From contig CAYXUU010000013.1 of the NCBI GenBank assembly GCA_964468645.1, forward strand, positions 1-64,000: 64,000 bases of DNA, read 5' to 3'. A program made the position numbers and the translations under genes. The notes under the pieces are model-generated. The model searched no databases. It was not told the DNA's origin and was given only the letters and a program-made list of their open reading frames with translations. Source of the stretch: JAIOZK01 sp964468645. GTDB lineage: Bacteria; Bacteroidota; Bacteroidia; Bacteroidales; JAIOZK01. Below are positions 41,909 to 51,118 of the stretch, piece by piece (the first letter of the stretch is position 1; every line of letters begins with the position of its first letter).

Positions 41909-43450
41909 GTGACCATAAACACCTGGAAGATGAAAGTAAAACCACGCCTAAGTTTCTGGCAAATATGGAATATGAGTTTTGGATTTCTTGGGATCCAGTT
42001 TGGATTTGCCCTGCAGAATGCCAATGTCAGCAGGATATTTCAAACACTCGGAGGGGAAGTTGAAAACCTGTCGCTATACTGGCTTGCTGCACCTGTAACC
42101 GGATTAATCATACAGCCAATTATTGGTCATTACAGCGATAAAACCTGGAACAGGCTTGGGCGTAGAAGGCCCTATTTCCTTGTTGGTGCCATTCTGGCAA
42201 CCTGTGCATTATTCATTATGCCGAATTCACCGGCCTTATGGATCGCCATTGGAATGTTATGGATCATGGATGCTTCCATAAATATTTCCATGGAGCCCTT
42301 CAGGGCATTTGTTGGGGATATGTTACCATCCGAACAACGAACAATGGGTTTTGCTATGCAGAGCTTTTTTATTGGTATTGGCGCCATTATTGCCTCAGTA
42401 TTGCCCTGGGTCATGGCCAACTGGTTAAATATAAGCAATACAGCGGATGAAGGGATTATTCCGCCCTCAGTAAGGTTTTCATTTTATATTGGTGGTGCAG
42501 TTTTTCTCCTGGCTGTATTATGGACTGTTTTTCGAACCAGGGAATATTCGCCGGAAGAGTTAAAGAGTTTTGATGAAGTCAAACCTGAACCAGAAGGTAA
42601 GGGAAGCGTAAAGGAAACTCAATCATTTATAAAGCGCTCGGCTATATGCTTGAAAACGGGAATTATACTTGTTGTTTTAGGTGGGGCACTGTCTGCCATT
42701 TTCTTCACCATGGATGTTGACAAGGAGTTACATATTTTATCAATTGGATTACTGGCATTCGGAGTATTTGAACTGACGGCTGGCTTGCTTCAAAGAAAAA
42801 AAGCCAACACAGGCGGATTGGTCGAGATCATTAATGATTTGAACGCTATGCCAGCAACCATGAAACAACTTGCCGTTGTTCAGTTTTTCTCATGGTTTGC
42901 CCTCTTTGCCATGTGGATATATACCACTCCGGCTATCACAGAACATATCTACCACACTGTTGATCCTACTTCGGAAGTTTATAATGAGGGAGCCAACTGG
43001 GTTGGGATTTGTTTTGGCGTTTACAATGGGGTAACCATTGGATTTGCTTTTCTTTTAATACTGCTGGCGAAACTAACAAACCGGAAAATAACCCATATGA
43101 TCTCTTTGTTTGTTGGTGGTATAAGCTTTCTGTCGATCTATTTCATTAAAAGTGAGATGGGCCTTATTGTTCCTTTTGTAGGAATCGGACTAGTATGGGC
43201 TAGTATTCTTGCTATGCCTTATGCAATTCTAACAGGCTCTTTACCATCCAATAAGATGGGTATCTATATGGGTATCTTTAATTTCTTTATCGTTATACCA
43301 CAAATCGTAGCAGCCAGTATCCTGGGATTCTTTATCAAGAGCGTGTTCGACGAAAAAGCAATATATGCGCTGGTTATCGGAGGAGTTTCATTGCTTATTG
43401 CGGCGGTGCTTGTTTTGTTTGTTAAAGATGTGGATTATAAGAATAGATGA
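41909..43450 (+). CDS. SLC45-like sugar:cation MFS transporter
   Basis: A 513-residue major facilitator with about 12 to 14 spans. RLGRRRPYF and SMEPFRAFVGDMLPSEQR are characteristic of the SLC45/GPH-related sucrose or maltose transporter group. The start could be GTG 41909 or ATG 41930 (MKVKPRLSFWQIW), which puts the first span at the usual place and is preferred. In other Bacteroidota, such carriers stand beside maltose-phosphorylase genes. Here one lies 4.5 kb from the GH65 fusion, so maltose uptake is a plausible role but is inferred. Confidence 0.8.
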   Translation: MTINTWKMKVKPRLSFWQIWNMSFGFLGIQFGFALQNANVSRIFQTLGGEVENLSLYWLAAPVTGLIIQPIIGHYSDKTWNRLGRRRPYFLVGAILATCALFIMPNSPALWIAIGMLWIMDASINISMEPFRAFVGDMLPSEQRTMGFAMQSFFIGIGAIIASVLPWVMANWLNISNTADEGIIPPSVRFSFYIGGAVFLLAVLWTVFRTREYSPEELKSFDEVKPEPEGKGSVKETQSFIKRSAICLKTGIILVVLGGALSAIFFTMDVDKELHILSIGLLAFGVFELTAGLLQRKKANTGGLVEIINDLNAMPATMKQLAVVQFFSWFALFAMWIYTTPAITEHIYHTVDPTSEVYNEGANWVGICFGVYNGVTIGFAFLLILLAKLTNRKITHMISLFVGGISFLSIYFIKSEMGLIVPFVGIGLVWASILAMPYAILTGSLPSNKMGIYMGIFNFFIVIPQIVAASILGFFIKSVFDEKAIYALVIGGVSLLIAAVLVLFVKDVDYKNR

Positions 43451-43470
43451 GCCTGTTCTAAAATTAATAA

Positions 43471-43537
43471 ACCCAAATAATGCATTCGAAAAGGACTAAT
43501 GCATTGGTTCATTTCAATCCCAATGCATAATTTGGGA
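43471..43537 (-). repeat. 67-bp multi-hairpin repeat, copy 2 (inverted)
   Basis: This is the reverse-orientation copy of 6642-6708, matching at 65 of 67 positions. One difference breaks a pair in the 10-bp inner hairpin; the other is at the outer end. It lies between the converging SLC45-type and ArsP genes. Confidence 0.85.
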
Positions 43538-43579
43538 TAAATAATAAAACTAAAGCTGATTATCTTCAATTGGTTTTTA

Positions 43580-44899
43580 TTAAAACAAAATACCATAAAT
43601 TAAGCCGGAGACGGTGGCCATTATTACAACAAGTATAACATAGACGAGTGTTTTCTGTGTTCCCATTACACCACGTATAACCAGCATATTGGGAAGGGAT
43701 AATGAGGGTCCTGCAAGCAGTAGGGCAAGTGCCGGGCCTTTGCCCATTCCTGCCGAGATAAGGCCTTGCAAAATAGGTACTTCAGTTAATGTGGCAAAAT
43801 ACATGAATGCCCCCACAACAGAAGCAAAGAAATTGGAAAACAGTGAATTTCCACCAACAAGCGCCACAATCCATCGGTTGGGGATAATGCCGGCCATATG
43901 AACATCATCATGGGTTGAACCAAGCAAAAAACCGGCAATCACCACGCCAAGAGCAAGCAATGGCATGATCTGTTTTGCAAAATCCCATGAAGAAATGGTC
44001 CACTCCCTGTTTTCCGGTTCATTTTTATCAAGTAAGGTAACTACACTTAATCCGGCTATTCCAACCACCATCGGAATAAGCGGTGAGGTGAATAAAACTG
44101 CAGTGATACCTGTTGCCAGAGTTGCAAGCAAAACCTGCCACCATTTTATTTTCAGGATAAATATCAGCGAATAAATCAGTATTATCCCAAAAAACGATGT
44201 GATGTACCATTTATTGATCCATAACCAGTACCATCCACCACTGGTAACATCATCACCGGGTTTGCCCCAGTTTGCAAACACCAGGATCAAGACCAGTGTA
44301 AAAAAGTGAATAGCAGTTTGCCAAAGGGGCCTTTTTTCCGGTGAAACCGTAACATTCATTTGTTCATCCGCCTTGGCTTTTTCCTCCTTTCTGTAAATCA
44401 GTGCCATCACAGAGCCAATTACAACAGCAAAAATAACGGCACCAACTACCCTGGCCACTCCCATTTCAAAGCCAAGGATACGAGCAGTTAATATAATTGC
44501 CAGAATATTAATAGCAGGTCCTGAATATAAAAATGCGACTGCAGGGCCTAACCCAGCCCCACGTTTATGAATACTTGAAAACAATGGAAGTATGGTGCAG
44601 GAGCAAACAGCCAGGATAGTTCCGGATACGGAGGCAATACTGTAAGCTATCCACTTTTTAGCATGTACCCCAAAATACTTTAATACTGCTCCCTGGCTCA
44701 CAAAAACCGAGATTACCCCGGCAATAAAGAATGCAGGTAACAAACATAAAATCACATGTTCACGGGCATACCAGCGTGTCAGATCCAGCATTGCATTCAC
44801 TGCATCAATGAATCGAACATTTTCCAGCGGCATAAAATATGCAAAAAGAAAAAATGCAATGATCCAAAAAAGTATTTTAACCTCTTTATTCAGTTCCAT
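43580..44899 (-). CDS. ArsP-like permease (DUF318 family)
   Basis: A 439-residue inner-membrane permease with about 10 spans. The AVCSCTILPLFSSIHKRGAG motif and repeated SGPAINILAI / AGPSLSLPNM motifs match the ArsP/DUF318 family, which exports organoarsenicals or similar soft-metal species. It is the third gene of a set with an ArsR regulator and a small thioredoxin. Transcription would be controlled by the operator at 44916-44933. The exact substrate is not known; copper, arsenic or related thiophilic compounds are possible. Confidence 0.85.
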   Translation of the reverse strand: MELNKEVKILFWIIAFFLFAYFMPLENVRFIDAVNAMLDLTRWYAREHVILCLLPAFFIAGVISVFVSQGAVLKYFGVHAKKWIAYSIASVSGTILAVCSCTILPLFSSIHKRGAGLGPAVAFLYSGPAINILAIILTARILGFEMGVARVVGAVIFAVVIGSVMALIYRKEEKAKADEQMNVTVSPEKRPLWQTAIHFFTLVLILVFANWGKPGDDVTSGGWYWLWINKWYITSFFGIILIYSLIFILKIKWWQVLLATLATGITAVLFTSPLIPMVVGIAGLSVVTLLDKNEPENREWTISSWDFAKQIMPLLALGVVIAGFLLGSTHDDVHMAGIIPNRWIVALVGGNSLFSNFFASVVGAFMYFATLTEVPILQGLISAGMGKGPALALLLAGPSLSLPNMLVIRGVMGTQKTLVYVILVVIMATVSGLIYGILF

Positions 44900-44915
44900 A
44901 TCAACTCATTAATAC

Positions 44916-44933
44916 GTTCGTCTTTTTACGAAC
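44916..44933. promoter_or_regulatory. GTTCGT-N6-ACGAAC operator, site 1
   Basis: A perfect inverted repeat of six bases with a six-base spacer (GTTCGT 44916-44921, ACGAAC 44928-44933), 16 bases upstream of the ArsP start. The same motif with the same spacing is at 45268-45285. Confidence 0.6.
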
Positions 44934-45011
44934 TTCTATTATAAATAAATTATATAAATAAAATTGTAAGAATTAATGAAAGAATACCTGCTTCTTTCAT
45001 TTTGTAAATAA

Positions 45012-45245
45012 TTATTTGGTTAATAATCCTTTTAGTTCATCCGATGATGGAAGCCTGCCGCTTAACACCACTTTTTCATCAATCACCAATCCCGGGGTTC
45101 TCATGATTCCATATTCCATGATCTTCATAATGTCTTCTTCTTTTGAAATAGTTGCTTCAATTCCAAGAACTTCAACCAACTCACGAGTACTTTTCTCAAG
45201 TGATTTACATTTAGGGCAACCAGGGCCTAATATTTTAATCTGCAT
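45012..45245 (-). CDS. Small thioredoxin-like disulphide protein
   Basis: A 77-residue thioredoxin-fold protein (start ATG 45245; the upstream ATG at 45287 would lie over the operator). CPKC in GPGCPKCKSLE is the redox pair, and MRTPGLVIDEKVVLSG provides the cis-Pro region. This matches the short redox-active disulphide protein 2 family. In this operon it may deliver or reduce a metalloid or supply electrons to the permease. It lies between arsR and the ArsP gene. Confidence 0.85.
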   Translation of the reverse strand: MQIKILGPGCPKCKSLEKSTRELVEVLGIEATISKEEDIMKIMEYGIMRTPGLVIDEKVVLSGRLPSSDELKGLLTK

Positions 45246-45267
45246 AGTGGTATAATTTATTTTAAAT

Positions 45268-45285
45268 GTTCGTAAAACAACGAAC
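45268..45285. promoter_or_regulatory. GTTCGT-N6-ACGAAC operator, site 2
   Basis: GTTCGT at 45268-45273 and ACGAAC at 45280-45285, spacer of six bases; the pairing extends by one more base on each side. It lies in the short gap between arsR and the thioredoxin gene. Confidence 0.6.
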
Positions 45286-45301
45286 AAAAGTATTAAAAAT
45301 T

Positions 45302-45601
45302 TTAACTTTCCAAGAAGTTTATAAAAAGTTTTTTCATTTCTTCCCAGTTTTCCTGGTTCAGACAGTATTTAATTTTGGGTAGCTCAATTTCACCTTGAAT
45401 TAATCCTGTTTTTTTCAGTTCTGTCAGGTGTTGTGAAAGTGTTGATTTGGCCACTGGTAATACTTCGCTCAAATCACCACTGTAACAGCACGACTGCTTT
45501 GACAATAATTCTAAAATATACATTCGGACAGGATGTCCCAAAGCCTTGGCATATAATGCCATTTTTTTTTGTTGATCAGTGTATATCTCTTTTTTGTTCA
45601 T
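45302..45601 (-). CDS. ArsR-family winged-helix regulator
   Basis: A 99-residue metalloregulator (start ATG 45601; a longer start at 45613 adds four residues). The recognition helix is VAKSTLSQHLTELKK and the region just before carries a Cys-Cys pair (SKQSCCYSGD) that may sense a thiophilic ligand. ArsR repressors leave their operator when the ligand binds. It is first in the arsR-thioredoxin-ArsP order. Inverted repeats in all three upstream gaps suggest that it controls the operon and possibly each internal promoter. Confidence 0.88.
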   Translation of the reverse strand: MNKKEIYTDQQKKMALYAKALGHPVRMYILELLSKQSCCYSGDLSEVLPVAKSTLSQHLTELKKTGLIQGEIELPKIKYCLNQENWEEMKKLFINFLES

Positions 45602-45651
45602 TCCTGTAAACATTTAAGTGTAAAAATAACAAAGTAGTATTACAAAATCAA

Positions 45652-45681
45652 TTATTGAAAACAACGAACTTATTTCAATAA
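45652..45681. promoter_or_regulatory. Inverted repeat and half-site upstream of arsR
   Basis: TTATTGAAA (45652-45660) is the exact reverse complement of TTTCAATAA (45673-45681), and the spacer contains ACGAAC (45664-45669), one half of the motif seen in the two downstream sites. It is about 50 bases upstream of the arsR start. Confidence 0.4.
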
Positions 45682-45740
45682 CTTATTTTGTTATCAGACC
45701 GCTAAAAGTACACGCGGGAAGAAGGGGCAGTGAAATCACA

Positions 45741-46376
45741 TTACACCTTAACAATCCCATACTCTGTATTAACAAGCAAATCGGCTTTTGACTTTAGCGA
45801 CTGAACCACCTGGTGCTCCCTTTCAAGCACCTGCATCCGGTATTCGTTCTGTGGTTCTTTACCACGTAAAACCTGGGCCTTTTTGGTTTCATGGTAGGTG
45901 AGTTCGATAAAAACACACATATCGGCATCTTTTGTATTGATGGCATAAAGCCCATCGATTACCAGTATATCGATTCCATTAAAATCGGTTGTTAACTGAT
46001 CAATCTGTTCTGTAACAAGATCAACACATGGCATGGTTGATTTGCGGTTATTTTTGAAATCATCAATGTTCCGGTAAATGGTATCCCAGTCATATTCATC
46101 TAAACCCACTGCATTCTGAATTCCATGTTTTTTTCGCCATTCAGTTCTTTCATGTGGATGTATCCTGTAATAATTATCGATATGAATGGGTTTAGCTATG
46201 ATGCCCTCATTTCTGAGCTTCCGTGCAAGCACATGAGCCAGTTCCGTTTTACCGGAACCTGACTCACCTGAAATTGCAACTATATATTTGTCCTTGCGTT
46301 CGGCAAGTATTTTTTCCAATATGGCTTGTGCTGCCTTTTCATGTTTTTCGGTAATGAGAAGTACGTCACCTAACAT
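45741..46376 (-). CDS. Uridine-kinase-like P-loop kinase
   Basis: A 211-residue P-loop kinase of the uridine kinase/phosphoribulokinase superfamily. Walker A is GESGSGKTELA (near 36); IHIDNYYRIHPHERTEW carries the substrate Asp and Tyr-Tyr; LVIDGLYAI is Walker B. Nearest relatives phosphorylate uridine or pantothenate-like alcohols, but the DNYYRIHPHERTEWR pattern differs from classical udk. It follows glutamate decarboxylase by 31 bases and is probably cotranscribed. Substrate not certain. Confidence 0.75.
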   Translation of the reverse strand: MLGDVLLITEKHEKAAQAILEKILAERKDKYIVAISGESGSGKTELAHVLARKLRNEGIIAKPIHIDNYYRIHPHERTEWRKKHGIQNAVGLDEYDWDTIYRNIDDFKNNRKSTMPCVDLVTEQIDQLTTDFNGIDILVIDGLYAINTKDADMCVFIELTYHETKKAQVLRGKEPQNEYRMQVLEREHQVVQSLKSKADLLVNTEYGIVKV

Positions 46377-46407
46377 TTTATAATATTTATAAAATAATTA
46401 AACCTGT

Positions 46408-47802
46408 TTAGCTATGCTTATATCCACCAACTTCTTTTTCTGTCAGAGGTATATGAACCGGATTTTTCTTGAAATATTCTATGGCATCGTTAATATCTTT
46501 AACAAGAAGATCACCAAGGTCACGGCTAACGCCATGTCTCACAAGGATACGTTGCACTATAAGATCTTCCCTGTCTTTCGGCATTGAGTATGCAGGCACC
46601 TGCCAACCACGGCTTCTCAGCCTGTCGGTCAGGTCGAATAATGTAAATCCCGGGTTAACTCCTTCTTTTAATGTCCATAAGAGCGCGGGTATCCCACCTT
46701 CTCCATTATATAGTATCTTGAATATTCCCAGCTTATCTATCTCTCCTGCTATATAATGAGCTGTGTCATAACAGGCCTGTTGTATTCTTCTGTACCCTTC
46801 CCTGCCTAATCGCAGGAAATTATAATACTGGGCAATGATCTGCCCGGCCGGACGTGAGAAGTTCAGTGCAAATGTTGCCAGGTTTCCGCCCATATAATTT
46901 ACCCAGAAGATCAGGTCATCGGGCAGTAATTCTGCTTCACGCCAGATGACCCAGCCAACACCGAGAGGTGACAGTCCGAATTTATGACCGGATGCATTGA
47001 TTGATTTAACCCTGTCGAGCCTAAAATCCCATTCAAGCTCCGGATTAACAAATGGAGCCAGGAATCCGCCGCTGGCACCATCAACATGGATAGGAATATC
47101 CAGGCCGGTATCTTTTTGTAACTGGTCAAGGGCTTCTGCCACGGCTTTAACAGGTTCAAATTGTGCTGTAAAACATACGCCAAGGGTAGGAACAACACCA
47201 ATTGTGTTTTCATCACAACGCTTAATTACTTCCTCAGCATTCATGATTAATCTATCGCCTTCCATGGGGATTTCACGAAGCTCAATATCCCAGTAACGGG
47301 CAAACTTATGCCAGCATATCTGCACAGGTCCACAAATCATATTGGGCTTGTCAGCTGGTTTTCCGGCCTTTCTCATCTTATCGCGCCAGCGCCATTTCAT
47401 GGCCATCCCGCCAAGCATCGCAGCCTCACTGGAACCGGTAGTGGAACAACCCATCGTATTGGCTGCCTCAGGAGAATTCCACAGGTCGGCAAGCATATGG
47501 ACACATCGCTTTTCCAGTTCTGTTGATTGTGGATATTCATCCTTATCGATCATGTTCTTATCGATACACTCATCCATCAGTTTGTGTATCTCAGGTTCTA
47601 CCCAGGTCTGGCAGAAAGTGGCAAGGTTCTGCCTTGAATTGCCATCCAGCATTAGTTCATCATGAACCACCTGGTAAACATGAGCAGGGTTTTCTTCCTT
47701 ATCAGGGAATTTGTATTTGGGCATAGAAACTGACAAATCATTGGATGCAAATACATCATCCAGAAGATTGTGTCTTACGGTGTTTTTTTCATGTAAAGCC
47801 AT
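46408..47802 (-). CDS. gadB: Glutamate decarboxylase
   Basis: A 464-residue pyridoxal-phosphate enzyme that makes GABA from glutamate and uses up a proton, often for acid resistance. The PLP Lys274 is in SINASGHKFGLSPLG, preceded by HVDGASGGFLAPF; GCSTTGSSEAAMLGGMAMKW is the phosphate-binding block. The length and the C-terminal HGVSRDLGDLLV fit GadB. No GABA antiporter is adjacent. TATTTTTG (minus strand, 47856-47849) is a possible -7 box. The kinase-like gene follows. Confidence 0.96.
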   Translation of the reverse strand: MALHEKNTVRHNLLDDVFASNDLSVSMPKYKFPDKEENPAHVYQVVHDELMLDGNSRQNLATFCQTWVEPEIHKLMDECIDKNMIDKDEYPQSTELEKRCVHMLADLWNSPEAANTMGCSTTGSSEAAMLGGMAMKWRWRDKMRKAGKPADKPNMICGPVQICWHKFARYWDIELREIPMEGDRLIMNAEEVIKRCDENTIGVVPTLGVCFTAQFEPVKAVAEALDQLQKDTGLDIPIHVDGASGGFLAPFVNPELEWDFRLDRVKSINASGHKFGLSPLGVGWVIWREAELLPDDLIFWVNYMGGNLATFALNFSRPAGQIIAQYYNFLRLGREGYRRIQQACYDTAHYIAGEIDKLGIFKILYNGEGGIPALLWTLKEGVNPGFTLFDLTDRLRSRGWQVPAYSMPKDREDLIVQRILVRHGVSRDLGDLLVKDINDAIEYFKKNPVHIPLTEKEVGGYKHS

Positions 47803-47947
47803 AATAATTAATTTTTAGGTTAGTTTGTTGCAAGGATACATTACTCTTCAAAAATAAAGATTATTATTCTGCTATTGATGAAGATTTTGTGGAATTTGAT
47901 GTTTTGGTGTTTTTGTGGCTTTTTAGGCTTTTTTGTCTGGTAATAGC

Positions 47948-50900
47948 TCAGATTTCAATTTCAACTCTTTTATTATTCCCGATATGATAGGTTGTTTTGG
48001 CTATCTTCACAAAGCTATTTCCAGCGTCTTTGCTGCTTATCTCTAAAATCAACCTGTTTTTTGAAATGTAGCATTTGTATTCTTTTCCCTTGAAATTGAA
48101 TTTAAATGCAATACTTCTCCATGACTCCGGAAGCGATGGATTGATCTCTACAACTTCGTTTCTCAGATTAAGGCCAGCATACGTAAACAGAGCTATTAAA
48201 ATGGTGCCTGCCATTACTCCGGTATGTATCCCTTCTGCTGTAGTGCCACCCTGGATGTCGTTATAATCACTTGAGAGGGCGTCTGAATATAGTTTCCAGC
48301 TCAGGTCAAAATCATTTATCAATGCAGCAAGATGGGCATGAACAACCCTGCTCAAGGTTGAACCATGCGATGTTCTGGCTAAATAATATTCCAGGTTCTG
48401 TTTCAAATAATCATCCGGCATTTTATATCCCAATCCGGCAAGGATATTATCAACCGCACTTTTTTCAAGATTATAAAAAGTCATCAGGGTGTCTGCCTGT
48501 TTGGCAACCTTATATTCATCTGCTGATTTACCCTCAGCTTTGAGTATCCTGTCCATACGATAAATATTACCATATTCCTTGCGGTAATGATCCCAATCCA
48601 GCTCCTTCAAATCAAAATAGCCATCAAATTGTGAAATAATACCTTCAGGCGATATAACCAGGTTCAGCTTTTGCAGAATATCATCCCATTTCTCAAGTTC
48701 AGTTTCTTTAAAACCGATGCTATTATAAACCTTTGTTTTTTCCTTTTCTGACAATTCATTTATAAGCAACAATGTTTTTTGAATCATCCATACCACCATG
48801 ATGCTGGTATAGGCATTATCCCTTAATCCTCCTTCATCGGCTTCCTCATACATCTCATGGAACTCATCAGGTCCCATAACATTGGATATAACATATCGTC
48901 CCTTAGCAGGATCATATGACGCCTTATGGGCCCAGAACCGGCAAATTTCAATTAACATTTCCAGGCCAAAATCCTTGATGAAGTTAATATCACCGGTAAT
49001 CCAGTAATAATCCCAGATGTTGTAAGCGATAGCCAACGATACATGTCTCTGAAGAGAACTATAATCTGATCCCCAGGTTCCGGTAAGAGGATTCAAATGA
49101 ACTACCTGTGTTTCTTCCCTTCCGTTGCTACCACTCTGCCATGGAAACATAGCCCCGGAATATCCATATTCTTTGGCGTATTTCCTTGCTTCATCAAGCC
49201 TTCTGTACCTGTACATTAACAGCGACTTTGAAACCTCCGGGAAATGCATATCGTAAAATGGGAGGATAAAAAGTTCATCCCAGAAAATATGACCCCGGTA
49301 AGCTTCTCCGTGTAATCCCCTTGCACCAATACCGGCATCAATCTCCTTGTTGTTCGGGGAAACAGAAACCATCAAATGATACAGATGCAACCTGAGGAGT
49401 TTCTGTGATAACCTGTCCCCGACAAGTTTTATATCTATCTTATCCCAGATCTTTTGCCATGCTTCTGTACTTTTATTTAAAACCTGATTAAAGGATCCAG
49501 CATTCAGTATCGGAAAACCTTTCTGCAGCATGGTACTCCCTTTTTCATATTCGGCATCAATGTAAACGATCTTTTCAACTGTTATTGATTTACCCGGTTC
49601 AAGCTCTTGTTGATAACTGGCATAAATCCTTGAAATATGATCATCGTCAATCAAAACGGGCTCAATTTCTTTTTCTTCAAATGTGGTTATTATTTTGGCA
49701 GCTTCAGTAACCCTGCTCTTCGATTGTGTGGTGTTAACAACAACAAACAACTTATTATCAATAACCCCCTGATCAACAGCTTCCAGATGTTGCTGTTTTA
49801 ATTCCCGGTATCTGGCAACTCCATCATTAATGATATCACCATCAATGCCGGTTTTAATTGTAATGTTGCCACTATAATTCAGAGGTGTCAGTTTATATCT
49901 TATTGCTGCAAGGTTCGGATTATGCATACTGGCAATACGCCATGATTCAATCCTGATATCATGATCCTCGTTATCCTTTATTATGATATCCCGATATAGA
50001 AGTCCATTTTTAAAATTGAGGTTTCTAAAGATCTTTAAAATTTTAACTGCGTTCAAATTGATCCAATCCCCATCATCAATCTTAATCATAAAATGAAGCC
50101 AGTTTGGACAATTCACCAAGTCCTCATTCTCAATGATTCTGTTCCCTACTTTTGTTTGAAGCCTGTTGTACAATCCTGCAATGTAGGTGCCCGGATAATT
50201 GGTGTCACAGGCTGAAATCTCCTCCATCGTACCTCTTGTCCCAAAATAGCCATTACCGGTTGCCAGGAGCGATTCTCTTGATTTCTCCTTTTTAAGGTCA
50301 TAGTCATGATAGGTGATCGACCAGTTATCCTTTTCCAATCCTGTTGTAAACCAATCTTCAATACCCTGAAGGCCAATCCCGGTTATATCTGTAACAACAA
50401 TATCAGCGCCATTTTTTTGAAGTTCGTAGGCGTTATCTTCACGGGCAATACCCAGGACAAATCCGAAGTTTCCTTTTCTACCTGCCTGAACCCCCGAAAC
50501 TGCATCCTCCACAACAACTGCTTTATCGTATGTTACTTCAAGATTATCACATGCTGTTGTAAATATATCCGGCTCAGGTTTACCTTTCAGCCCCAGTTCT
50601 GCAGAGACAACACCATCAACCCTGGTTTCCATTAATTCCAATAAACCAGCAGCTTTTAATACGGCTTCACAGTTTTTACTAGAAGAAGCCACTCCTACCC
50701 TGATGCCCTTTTCTTTTAATTGCTTTATCAATTCAACTGTTGAATCATAAACTTTCACCCCATCCCTTTCAAGGATTTCGTTGAAAACAATGTTCTTCCG
50801 GTTTCCTATTCCACAAATGGTTTCTTTATCAGTACCATCTTCAGGATTTCCAAATGGAATATCGATATTTCGGGATTTAAGAAATGACTCAACACCTTTA

Positions 50901-51097
50901 TACCTTGGTTTACCATCAACATAAGGTAAATAATCATCAGTATGCGAAAATGCCTTGAAGGCTTCCCCATACCTTGCTTCCCTTTCTTTCAGGTAGCTAT
51001 CAAACATTGATTTCCAGGCAGCGCTGTGCACCAGCGCTGTTTGTGTAATTACACCATCAAGGTCGAAAATGACCGCATCAAAATTATTAACTGACAT
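47948..51097 (-). CDS. Beta-phosphoglucomutase-GH65 phosphorylase fusion
   Basis: A 1049-residue cytoplasmic protein joining two enzymes. Residues about 1-235 are a HAD beta-phosphoglucomutase (FDLDGVITQ with Asp12 and Asp14, VASSSKNCEAVLKAAG, GKPEPDIF, VVEDAVSGVQAG). Residues about 260-1049 are a GH65 phosphorylase, with the general-acid Glu745 in VMGPDEFHEMYEE and the phosphate loop HGSTLS late in the protein. GH65 splits maltose, trehalose or kojibiose with phosphate into beta-glucose 1-phosphate, which the first domain converts to glucose 6-phosphate. It follows the trehalose-synthase-like gene by 21 bases. Which disaccharide is used is unknown. Confidence 0.9.
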   Translation of the reverse strand: MSVNNFDAVIFDLDGVITQTALVHSAAWKSMFDSYLKEREARYGEAFKAFSHTDDYLPYVDGKPRYKGVESFLKSRNIDIPFGNPEDGTDKETICGIGNRKNIVFNEILERDGVKVYDSTVELIKQLKEKGIRVGVASSSKNCEAVLKAAGLLELMETRVDGVVSAELGLKGKPEPDIFTTACDNLEVTYDKAVVVEDAVSGVQAGRKGNFGFVLGIAREDNAYELQKNGADIVVTDITGIGLQGIEDWFTTGLEKDNWSITYHDYDLKKEKSRESLLATGNGYFGTRGTMEEISACDTNYPGTYIAGLYNRLQTKVGNRIIENEDLVNCPNWLHFMIKIDDGDWINLNAVKILKIFRNLNFKNGLLYRDIIIKDNEDHDIRIESWRIASMHNPNLAAIRYKLTPLNYSGNITIKTGIDGDIINDGVARYRELKQQHLEAVDQGVIDNKLFVVVNTTQSKSRVTEAAKIITTFEEKEIEPVLIDDDHISRIYASYQQELEPGKSITVEKIVYIDAEYEKGSTMLQKGFPILNAGSFNQVLNKSTEAWQKIWDKIDIKLVGDRLSQKLLRLHLYHLMVSVSPNNKEIDAGIGARGLHGEAYRGHIFWDELFILPFYDMHFPEVSKSLLMYRYRRLDEARKYAKEYGYSGAMFPWQSGSNGREETQVVHLNPLTGTWGSDYSSLQRHVSLAIAYNIWDYYWITGDINFIKDFGLEMLIEICRFWAHKASYDPAKGRYVISNVMGPDEFHEMYEEADEGGLRDNAYTSIMVVWMIQKTLLLINELSEKEKTKVYNSIGFKETELEKWDDILQKLNLVISPEGIISQFDGYFDLKELDWDHYRKEYGNIYRMDRILKAEGKSADEYKVAKQADTLMTFYNLEKSAVDNILAGLGYKMPDDYLKQNLEYYLARTSHGSTLSRVVHAHLAALINDFDLSWKLYSDALSSDYNDIQGGTTAEGIHTGVMAGTILIALFTYAGLNLRNEVVEINPSLPESWRSIAFKFNFKGKEYKCYISKNRLILEISSKDAGNSFVKIAKTTYHIGNNKRVEIEI

Positions 51098-51118
51098 AAG
51101 TTCTGTATAATCTGATAA

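Noticed and set aside
46911..47216. Second minus-strand frame within glutamate decarboxylase
   Set aside because: It is a shadow of the decarboxylase, whose frame carries the PLP lysine motif and is intact.
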